This document shows, one piece after another, positions 57,879 through 64,000 of a DNA stretch of 64,000 bases. Each line of letters starts with the position of its first letter. Within the stretch, counting starts at the first letter, position 1. The position numbers and the translations under genes were made by a program. The notes under the pieces are model-generated. The model worked only from the letters and a program-made list of their open reading frames with translations. It did not search any database and had not been told where the DNA came from. Source of the stretch: an uncultured Collinsella sp. (lineage in GTDB: Bacteria; Actinomycetota; Coriobacteriia; Coriobacteriales; Coriobacteriaceae); contig CAUEMA010000008.1 of the NCBI GenBank assembly GCA_959018755.1, forward strand, positions 34,163 to 98,162. The letters run 5' to 3'.

Positions 57879-57946
57879 AAACAACGTCGTGAATATGGCT
57901 CCTGTCGCATGGTCGACAGGGGTTAAACACAAAAAAGGAGTCAATT

Positions 57947-58210
57947 ATGGTTTCTGAGAAGGCTACCCTCGTTAATCCTCAGGGTCTTCACATGCGTCCG
58001 GCTGGCCTCTTCGCCTCCACCATGGGCAAGTACGCCTGCGACGTGACGGTCGTCACCCCCGAGAAGGAGGTCAACGGCAAGTCCCCGATGGCCCTCATGG
58101 CTGCTGGTATCCCCTGTGGTACCGAGGTCGAGGTCAAGTGCGACGGCGCTGACGAGGCCGAGGCTCTGGCTGCTGCCATCGAGCTCATCAAGAGCGGTCT
58201 TGGCGAGTAG
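57947..58210 (+). CDS. ptsH: Phosphocarrier protein HPr
   Basis: 87 residues. His15 in NPQGLHMRPAG receives phosphate from enzyme I; Ser46 in NGKSPMALMAAG is the regulatory site used by HPr kinase in Gram-positives. No hprK gene is in the window. It serves the PTS permease encoded upstream. AAAAAGGAG lies 7 bp before the ATG. ptsI follows after a hairpin, so the two proteins may be made in unequal amounts. Confidence 0.96.
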   Translation: MVSEKATLVNPQGLHMRPAGLFASTMGKYACDVTVVTPEKEVNGKSPMALMAAGIPCGTEVEVKCDGADEAEALAAAIELIKSGLGE

Positions 58211-58255
58211 AACTCAAACGGGTCGCATGTTGAACAACTAAGTTCATATTTGGGG

Positions 58256-58290
58256 GCGCAGTGACCTGTTATAAGGTAGCTGCGCTCTTT
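58256..58290 (+). terminator. Attenuator-like terminator between ptsH and ptsI
   Basis: GCGCAG pairs with CTGCGC and, inside it, ACCT with AGGT, followed by TCTTTTG. It could let more ptsH than ptsI be transcribed. Confidence 0.6.
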
Positions 58291-58343
58291 TGTCATGGAT
58301 ATGGCAAAACGCTTTATCACATGACACGGAGAGAGGAATGGGA

Positions 58344-60047
58344 ATGTATCAGGGAGTCAACGCTTCCGAGGGCATCGGTATCGGCACCGTCATGGTTGCC
58401 GTCGATCCCGACTTGACGTTTGAGCCGCATGAGGTTGCTGATTCGGCAGCAGAGAAGGAGCGCTATCAGTCCGCTCTTTCGGTCTTCTGCGAGAAGACCC
58501 AGGCTCAGGCCGACCACATGAAGGAGACGGTGGGCGAGGCCGAGGCCGAGATCATGAGCGGACACATTGTCCTGGCTCAGGACCCGGGCATGACCGACGC
58601 CATCAACGCCGCCATTGACGGTGGCACCTGTGCCGAGCAGGCGCTCATGGACACTTCTACCATGTTCGAGAACATGTTCCTGTCCATGGACGACGAGATG
58701 TTCCGTCTGCGGGCGGCCGACATCGCCGACATCCGCACCGGTATTCTGGCCGAGCTGCTGGGCAAGGAGGTCGTCGACCTCTCCGTCCTGCCCGAGAACA
58801 CCGTCGTTGTCGTGCACGACCTTACGCCGTCTATGACCGCCACGATCGATAAGGCCCACGTTGCCGGCATCGTCACCGAGACCGGTGGCCGCACGTCGCA
58901 CTCCGCAATCATCGCGCGCGCCCTCGAGATCCCGGCTGTCCTTTCGGTTTCCAACAGCTGCACCGCGCTGCGCAACGGCATGACCGTTGTCGTCGACGGT
59001 GGCAAGGGCATCGTCGAGGCCGACCCCAACGAGGAGACGCTCGCCGCCTACACTGCCAAGGCCGAGGCCTTCGCTGCCGAGAAGGCGGCCCTCGAGGCCT
59101 TCCGTGGTAAGCCGTCCGTGACTGCCGATGGCATCAAGAAGATCATCGCCTGCAACATCGGTAACCCCGATGACGTGCCCAACGCGCTTGATCACGATGC
59201 CGAGGCTATCGGTCTGTTCCGCTCCGAGTTCCTGTTCATGGACTCTGCTGAGCTTCCTTCCGAGGAGGAGCAGTTCAACGCCTACCGCAAGGTCGCCAGC
59301 GCACTCAAGGGCGCTCCGGTCATCATCCGCACGCTCGATGTGGGTGGCGACAAGGAGATTCCGTACCTGCACATGGTCAAGGAAGATAACCCCTTCATGG
59401 GCTTCCGCGCCGTGCGTTACTGCCTGGCAAATCCCGACCAGTACAAGGTCCAGCTTCGCGCCCTGCTGCGCGCCAGCGCCTTTGGCGATGTCAAGATCAT
59501 GATCCCGCTCGTCACCTGCGTCGAGGAGGTCGTGGCTGTCAAGGAGCTCGTCGAGCAGTGCAAGGCCGAGCTGACCGAAGAGGGTCGCAAGTTCAACGAG
59601 AACATCGAAGTCGGCATCATGGTCGAGACGCCCGCCGCTTCGCTGCTCGCTGACCGCCTGGCCGAGGTTGCCGACTTCTTCTCCATCGGCACCAACGACC
59701 TGATCGGCTACACCATGTGCGCCGACCGTGGCAACGACACCATCTCCAACCTGTACCAGGTGTACTATCCCGCCGTGCTCCGCTCGCTCAAGAACATCAT
59801 CGAGAGCGGCGTGAAGGCCGGCATTATGGTCGGTATGTGCGGCGAGGCCGCTGCCGATCCGCTGCTTGAGCCGCTGCTGATCAGCTGGGGCCTGGAGGAG
59901 TTCTCGATGAGCGCTCCGTCTATCCTGCGCGCCCGCAAGACCATCAGCCAGTGGACCAAGGCCGAGTGCGACGAGCTTGCCGAGAAGGCGCTCGCCTGCA
60001 ACACCGCCGTCGAGGTCAAGGCACTGCTCGAGTCCGCAGCTCGCTAA
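58344..60047 (+). CDS. ptsI: Phosphoenolpyruvate-protein phosphotransferase (enzyme I)
   Basis: 567 residues. ATG at 58344 preferred (GAGAGGA 6 bp upstream); ATG 58338 is too close to that site. Phospho-His186 lies in GGRTSHSAIIARALEIPAV. The C-terminal PEP-binding domain has FRSEFLFMD, EIPYLHMVKEDNPFMGFRAVRYCL, GIMVETPAA, FFSIGTNDLIGYTMCADRGN and GMCGEAAADP. It starts the PTS phosphate relay from PEP to HPr. Normal length. pfkB genes follow, an arrangement suggesting a shared sugar programme. Confidence 0.96.
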   Translation: MYQGVNASEGIGIGTVMVAVDPDLTFEPHEVADSAAEKERYQSALSVFCEKTQAQADHMKETVGEAEAEIMSGHIVLAQDPGMTDAINAAIDGGTCAEQALMDTSTMFENMFLSMDDEMFRLRAADIADIRTGILAELLGKEVVDLSVLPENTVVVVHDLTPSMTATIDKAHVAGIVTETGGRTSHSAIIARALEIPAVLSVSNSCTALRNGMTVVVDGGKGIVEADPNEETLAAYTAKAEAFAAEKAALEAFRGKPSVTADGIKKIIACNIGNPDDVPNALDHDAEAIGLFRSEFLFMDSAELPSEEEQFNAYRKVASALKGAPVIIRTLDVGGDKEIPYLHMVKEDNPFMGFRAVRYCLANPDQYKVQLRALLRASAFGDVKIMIPLVTCVEEVVAVKELVEQCKAELTEEGRKFNENIEVGIMVETPAASLLADRLAEVADFFSIGTNDLIGYTMCADRGNDTISNLYQVYYPAVLRSLKNIIESGVKAGIMVGMCGEAAADPLLEPLLISWGLEEFSMSAPSILRARKTISQWTKAECDELAEKALACNTAVEVKALLESAAR

Positions 60048-60064
60048 TTTGGTATCAGAGGTAA

Positions 60065-60094
60065 CCGCGTGGTTGGAATGGGCCGGCCACGCGG
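60065..60094 (+). repeat. Hairpin between ptsI and the first pfkB
   Basis: CCGCGTGG and CCACGCGG are perfect arms 14 nt apart with no T run. It probably acts as an mRNA processing or stability element rather than a terminator. Confidence 0.5.
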
Positions 60095-60121
60095 CCCTCA
60101 CATATACAGGGGGTACTGTAA

Positions 60122-61054
60122 ATGTTCTACACGCTAACCGCTAACCCGGCTGTCGACATGACGGTTTCGAGCTCTCCGCTCGAGCCCGACGAGAACGTCC
60201 GCACCGGCTCGGCCAGCTACACGGCTAACGGCAAGGGCCTCGACGTGTCCTTCGCCTTTAAGAAGATGGGTGTCGACACCGTCGCTCTCGGCTTCTTCGC
60301 CGGCTTCACGGGCAAGTTCATCGTCGAGGAGGTCATGAACCTGGGCTGCCTGTGCCGCCCGGTCTGGACCGACGGCATCACGCGTATCAACACCTACGTC
60401 AACGATGGCCAGCACGAGTACGGCATCCTTAATCCCGGCGCCCCGATCACGCCGGAGCATCAGAAGGAGCTCTACGACATCCTGGACACCGCGGGCGACC
60501 TTGAGTGCCTGATCGTCTCTGGCTCCGTGCCTCCCAAAGCTACGCCCGACTTCTTGGCTCAGGTCATGGAGCACGCTCAGGCCCGTGGCGCCGACGTTGT
60601 CCTGGACCTGTCCTCCGATAAGCTCAAGGAGCTCGCTCACAAGAAGCCGCTGCTCATCAAGCCGAACCATCACGAGATGCAGGCCATCTTCGGCGTGCCG
60701 GTCGACACCGACGACGAGGTTCGCGTTGCCATGAAGATGGCTCACGACGCCGGCGTTCAGAACGTGCTGCTCACCCGTGGTAGCCGCGGCGACGCTTACT
60801 TCTCCAACGGCGAGGACATCTGGTACGCCAAGCGTGAGTTCAACATCAAGCTGGTCTCTTCCGTCTGCGCCGGCGACTGCACCCTCGCCGCGTTCCTGCA
60901 CAAGTGGTACAGGAATCGCGACAACGTCGAGGAGGCCATGAAGCTCGCTATGGCCACCGGCGCTAACGTTGCCGAGTCCGTGGGCATTGGCGACTTCGGT
61001 CACGTCGATGAGTACAGCAAGCGCGTTGCTGTCCGCAAGCTCGACCGCAAGTAA
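60122..61054 (+). CDS. 1-Phosphofructokinase family hexose kinase, copy 1
   Basis: 310 residues. PfkB fold: FYTLTANPAVDMTV at the N-terminus, ANGKGLDVSFAFKKMG, IVSGSVPP, LIKPNHHEM and the active-site segment SVCAGDCTLAAFL with the catalytic Asp. Family members use fructose 1-phosphate, tagatose 6-phosphate or fructose 6-phosphate. The usual GAGD reads CAGD here. Context (fructose-type PTS, HPr, enzyme I) favours fructose 1-phosphate. An AGGGGG site lies 8 bp before the ATG. A perfect terminator follows. Confidence 0.87.
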   Translation: MFYTLTANPAVDMTVSSSPLEPDENVRTGSASYTANGKGLDVSFAFKKMGVDTVALGFFAGFTGKFIVEEVMNLGCLCRPVWTDGITRINTYVNDGQHEYGILNPGAPITPEHQKELYDILDTAGDLECLIVSGSVPPKATPDFLAQVMEHAQARGADVVLDLSSDKLKELAHKKPLLIKPNHHEMQAIFGVPVDTDDEVRVAMKMAHDAGVQNVLLTRGSRGDAYFSNGEDIWYAKREFNIKLVSSVCAGDCTLAAFLHKWYRNRDNVEEAMKLAMATGANVAESVGIGDFGHVDEYSKRVAVRKLDRK

Positions 61055-61080
61055 GCGAAACACGACATATTCGTGGTTCT

Positions 61081-61115
61081 ATGGCGCCCCGGTTTTGGCC
61101 GGGGCGCCATTTTTG
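61081..61115 (+). terminator. Terminator after the first pfkB
   Basis: ATGGCGCCCCGG pairs perfectly with CCGGGGCGCCAT (6-nt loop), followed by TTTTT. It closes the ptsH-ptsI-pfkB transcript. Confidence 0.85.
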
Positions 61116-61273
61116 TATATTGTGGGCGAGCAACAGTACAAACGCATCTGAGCTATTTGCTCGTCATCCTGTCGCCCTGCACGCGTTCTACACCGTTTGC
61201 CGAGTTGCTATGGTCTTTTCCTGAAGCGTGGAATATACTTTCATCAACACGTTGCCTTGTGAAAGGAACATTC

Positions 61274-62206
61274 ATGATTTACACGCTCACTGCAAATCCG
61301 GCCATTGACTACAACATTGCCTGCGACGGTCTTTCCGCAAACACCGTCACCCGCACTCGTAACGCGGTCTATACGCCCAACGGCAAGGGCCTCAACGTCT
61401 CGTTTACCCTCAATCACTATGGCGTCGACACCACGATCCTGGGCTTTTTTGCCGGCTTCTCGGGCGAGTTTATCGTCAAGGGCGCCGAGGCCCTGGGCGT
61501 GCCCGTCAAGCCCGTGTGGACCGACGGCATCACGCGCGTCAACGTTTTCCTCAACGCCGGTCCCGACACCGAGTACAACATGGTCAACGCGGGTGCCGCC
61601 ATCAATGCGGCCAACGAGCAGGAGATGTTTGAGCTCATCGATTCGCTCGACGATATGACCTGCCTGGTCATTAGCGGCTCGCTGCCCCCCAACACCTCTG
61701 AGGGTTTCCTGGCCGAGGTCCTGCGCCGTGTTAAGGCAAAGGGTGCCGAGTTCGTGCTCGATATCTCGAGCCATCAGCTGGCAGACCTCATTGCCATGGA
61801 GCCACTGCTGATCAAGCCCAATGACGACGAGCTGCTTGACATCTTTGGCATTAAGGTGAGCGGTGGCGACGATGAGTCTGTTAAGGGCGCAATAGCTGAG
61901 CTTCATGCCAAGGGCGCCAAGAACGTGCTGCTGACCCTTGGTGGCGCCGGTGCGTACTTCTCCAACGGCGAGCATATCTGGTTTGCCAACCGCACCTTTG
62001 AGGTCAAGCTGCTGTCGACCGTCTGCGCCGGCGATTCCTCGCTGGCCGCCTTCCTGTCCGTGTGGCACGACGCTCCCGAGCGCGTCGAGGACGCCCTGCG
62101 CCTCTCGATGGCCACCGGCGCCAACGTGGTGGAGTGCCCCGGTCTGGGCGATTTTGCCAAGGTGGACGAATATAAGAAGCACATCGAGGTTCGCCAGGTC
62201 TGCTAG
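61274..62206 (+). CDS. 1-Phosphofructokinase family hexose kinase, copy 2
   Basis: 310 residues, the same length as copy 1 and clearly its paralogue: IYTLTANPAIDYNI, PNGKGLNVSFTLNHYGVDTTILGFFAGFSGEFIV, CLVISGSLPPNTSEGFL, LIKPNDDELLDIFGIKV, STVCAGDSSLAAFLSVW. It keeps the Asp and the same CAGD variant. It has its own TATACT -10 (61234-61239) followed by CTTTCAT, as at the PTS promoter. GAAAGGA precedes the ATG. The substrate may differ from copy 1 (for example tagatose 6-phosphate); sequence alone does not decide. Confidence 0.87.
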   Translation: MIYTLTANPAIDYNIACDGLSANTVTRTRNAVYTPNGKGLNVSFTLNHYGVDTTILGFFAGFSGEFIVKGAEALGVPVKPVWTDGITRVNVFLNAGPDTEYNMVNAGAAINAANEQEMFELIDSLDDMTCLVISGSLPPNTSEGFLAEVLRRVKAKGAEFVLDISSHQLADLIAMEPLLIKPNDDELLDIFGIKVSGGDDESVKGAIAELHAKGAKNVLLTLGGAGAYFSNGEHIWFANRTFEVKLLSTVCAGDSSLAAFLSVWHDAPERVEDALRLSMATGANVVECPGLGDFAKVDEYKKHIEVRQVC

Positions 62207-62231
62207 CCGCATCGATACATCGTTGCCGAAC

Positions 62232-62261
62232 ACCCGCTTTGGATTCCCAAGGCGGGTTTTT
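62232..62261 (+). terminator. Terminator after the second pfkB
   Basis: ACCCGC pairs with GCGGGT, with further internal pairing of TTGG/CCAA, followed by TTTT. Confidence 0.65.
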
Positions 62262-62398
62262 GCGTTCTGGTCGTATGTGGCGCTTACTGTCCCGTTCGTT
62301 CGAATTGACCGCGTGATTGCATGTGCGCACATGCTCGTTTCTTGTTAGACTTCTTGAGAACCATCGATTAACGCTTACATGCGTAGGAGGCCATAGGT

Positions 62399-63793
62399 AT
62401 GTGCAATGTTTCGCTCAACGGTACGCAGCCCTCAGACGCCTCCCTGTGTGTGCTACGTGCGCTTGAGGCAGCCGGTCTTGAGGCCTGGTTCGTGGGCGGT
62501 TGGGTACGTGACGCCCTGATGGGACGCCCCAGCCACGATGTCGACATGTGCTGCAGTGGTCTGTGGCAGGAGTCCAAGGCGGCGCTCGAGGTCGCCGGCA
62601 TTGCGGTGGTTGAGTCGGGGATTAAATTTGGCGGCATTACCGCTATTTGTGACGATGAGCGCATTGAGGTCACGTCGTATCGCCTGGATGGTTTTTATAC
62701 CGATGGTCGCCATCCCCAGAGTGTGGAGCGTGCGGCGTCGCTTGAAGACGATCTGGCGCGTCGTGACTTTACCGTTAACGCCATGGCTTGGCACCCCCAG
62801 CGCGGTCTTGTCGACCGCTACGATGGCCAGGGCGACCTTGAACGCAAGCTGATCCGTGCCGTTGGAGATCCTAAGCGTCGCTTTAACGAGGATGCGCTTC
62901 GCATGCTACGCGCGGTACGTTTTGCCTGTCGTTTGGATTTTATGATCGAGCCTAAGACTAAACTGGCGCTTGCCGAGTGCTCGCCGCTGCTCGATGCCGT
63001 GGCACGCGAGCGCGTGGGCATTGAGCTCGAAGGCATTCTTTCGACCGGTCATGGGGGAGACGCGATGCTGCGCTACCCCGAGCTTATTTGTGCCGCCGTG
63101 CCCGAGCTTTCGCCGGCTCGTGGGTTTGACCAGCGCAGCGTCTACCATGCCTTTAATGTCTACGAGCATATCGCTCGCGTGTTGACGGTGGCGGGGGAGC
63201 TGGCACTGTGTGACGGCGTCGCGCCTTCGTCGAGTTTAATGTGGGCAGCGTTTTTGCATGACGTCTCCAAGCCCGATTGCTTTACGGTCGACCATGCGGG
63301 CAGCGGTCACTTTTACGGTCATCCCGAGCTTGGCGCCAAGAAGGCGCGCGCCATTATGGATCGTCTGGCGCTTTCGCACGATTTGGTTCGCGATGTGTGT
63401 CTGCTTATCAAGTATCACGATAAGCCGTTGCGTCCCGAGCGTTCCTGTTTGCTCAATATGATGCGCTTGCTTTCGGGCGAGGGCGTCGACACGCCGCGTC
63501 TGATTGACGAGCTTATGGACCTTAAGCGTGCCGATACGCTGGGTAAGGCGCCGTCGTGCTTCTATTACGTCGAGACGATCGAGGAAATGCGCTCACTCGC
63601 CCACGGACTTCTTGAGGCAGGGGAGCCCTATACTCTCAAGATGCTTGCCGTCAACGGCGGCGATTTGATTCGCGCCGGCGTCAAACCGGGGCCGGAGTTG
63701 GGGCAGCTTCTCAATGCCGCCCTCGACGCTGTGATCGAGGATAACGTCCCCAACGAGCGCGAAGCCCTTCTGGCCCATCTGCACCTGGGATAA
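62399..63793 (+). CDS. cca: CCA-adding tRNA nucleotidyltransferase with HD domain
   Basis: 464 residues. TAGGAGG lies 8 bp upstream of ATG. Nucleotidyltransferase motif VGGWVRDALMGRPSHDVDM (GG and DxD), RRDFTVNAMAWHP, ALRMLRAVRFACRLDF and the RNA-binding DEDDxxR-like region. An HD domain follows (about 250-340: YHAFNVYEHIARVL, FLHDVSKPDCF, YHDKPLR). It adds or repairs the CCA tail of tRNAs. The tRNA-Asn genes here already encode CCA, so a repair role is likely. The metal-site HD pair reads HDVSKP. Confidence 0.93.
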   Translation: MCNVSLNGTQPSDASLCVLRALEAAGLEAWFVGGWVRDALMGRPSHDVDMCCSGLWQESKAALEVAGIAVVESGIKFGGITAICDDERIEVTSYRLDGFYTDGRHPQSVERAASLEDDLARRDFTVNAMAWHPQRGLVDRYDGQGDLERKLIRAVGDPKRRFNEDALRMLRAVRFACRLDFMIEPKTKLALAECSPLLDAVARERVGIELEGILSTGHGGDAMLRYPELICAAVPELSPARGFDQRSVYHAFNVYEHIARVLTVAGELALCDGVAPSSSLMWAAFLHDVSKPDCFTVDHAGSGHFYGHPELGAKKARAIMDRLALSHDLVRDVCLLIKYHDKPLRPERSCLLNMMRLLSGEGVDTPRLIDELMDLKRADTLGKAPSCFYYVETIEEMRSLAHGLLEAGEPYTLKMLAVNGGDLIRAGVKPGPELGQLLNAALDAVIEDNVPNEREALLAHLHLG

Positions 63794-63883
63794 ACATCCT
63801 TCGGTTCGTCCCAAATGATCTACTTAGTTGACCTGCGTGTTCCATAACATCCCGACAAAATTCGGGCAATTTGGAATTTCTTC

Positions 63884-63912
63884 TTGCGCTCGCGTTTTTT
63901 GTCCCGTACTAT
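63884..63912 (+). promoter_or_regulatory. Promoter of tRNA-Glu
   Basis: TTGCGC, a 17-bp spacer and TACTAT, 34 bp before the tRNA. Confidence 0.65.
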
Positions 63913-63946
63913 ATTTCCTCGCAGCACGGCAGTGCAGATGTCATGT

Positions 63947-64000
63947 GGCCCGTTCGTCTAGCGGTTTAGGACGCCGCCCTCTCAAGGCGGAGATCACCAG
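63947..64000 (+). tRNA. tRNA-Glu (anticodon CTC), 3' end outside window
   Basis: GGCCCGT acceptor strand, D arm GTCTAGCGGTTTAGGAC, anticodon stem CCGCC/GGCGG and loop CTCTCAA giving CTC (Glu). The T arm and acceptor 3' strand lie beyond the window edge, so the exact end is unseen. Confidence 0.85.

Larger units (their letters stand above)
57398..57946. other. 549-bp intergenic region dominated by nested inverted repeats
   Basis: No believable gene. In order: the fruA terminator (57435-57468), a perfect 20-bp-arm repeat (57485-57547), 110 bp without evident structure, a perfect 42-bp-arm hairpin (57657-57808), then the ptsH promoter region. Reading frames that cross the large hairpin exist on both strands only because the arms are complementary. 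Confidence 0.7.

Noticed and set aside
57539..57944. Short frames crossing the 42-bp hairpin on both strands
   Set aside because: They exist because the two arms are complementary and share the same translation on each strand; no ribosome binding site or family match.

Overview
The window is about 60% GC, and its genes are tightly packed, overlapping and co-directional. Several traits point to a Gram-positive, low-complexity gut actinobacterium of class Coriobacteriia, most likely Collinsella or a close relative; this assignment is inference from gene content, not a database match. The traits are a SigA with an acidic/basic N-terminus, two Asp23/Gls24 proteins, a FakA-like DAK2 protein, a SepIVA-like coiled-coil gene between coaD and the DUF177 gene, a T-box ahead of ileS, a B. 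subtilis-type ThyA, a general PTS with an HPr carrying Ser46, and a class I CCA enzyme with an HD domain.

Layout. 1-3.1 kb: 3' part of dnaG, then sigA and two identical tRNA-Asn genes. 3.2-11.1 kb: asp23-fakA-recG-rsmD-coaD-sepIVA-like-DUF177-rpmF-plsX. 11.2-18.1 kb: acpP-rnc-smc-ftsY-ffh. 18.2-19.0 kb (minus strand): a DUF134/NifX-like fusion behind two matching palindromes. 19.2-27.3 kb: thyA-dfr, a TrmH methyltransferase, a MATE pump, cobO, ftsH, a DUF523 gene and an iron-type alcohol dehydrogenase. 27.4-30.6 kb: T-box and ileS. 30.9-37.1 kb: lspA-pseudouridine synthase, a QxxRW glycosyltransferase, an isolated prepilin-peptidase domain, a dGTPase and rarA. 37.2-40.4 kb: a DUF948-like gene, a degenerate RsbW-like protein, a SigB/F-type sigma factor and an AI-2E family permease. 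40.8-54.0 kb: alaS-ruvX-mltG-yqeG-aroK-aroB-like-pepQ-efp-asp23-nusB-xseB-tlyA-nadK-recN. 54.3-62.2 kb: a sugar-uptake region (RpiR regulator, fructose-type PTS IIBCA, ptsH, ptsI and two PfkB kinases). 62.4-64 kb: cca and the start of tRNA-Glu.

Most genes are housekeeping. Together they cover replication and transcription initiation, membrane lipid supply, SRP-dependent secretion, chromosome structure, translation factors and sugar phosphorylation. In the sugar region the RpiR regulator faces the PTS gene across a promoter with a 29-bp dyad. HPr and enzyme I would energise the permease, and PfkB kinases would phosphorylate the sugar phosphate.

No prophage, CRISPR array, insertion sequence or complete defence system was seen. 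The unusual material is (i) an AroB-like protein without its metal ligands and an RsbW-like protein without its ATP-binding boxes, each still inside its expected operon; (ii) the DUF134/NifX fusion with a strong internal ribosome binding site and paired operator-like palindromes; (iii) a set of long intergenic inverted repeats, including a perfect 42-bp-arm hairpin upstream of ptsH and one hairpin present in two opposite orientations; and (iv) a T-box whose antiterminator departs from consensus but keeps pairing.
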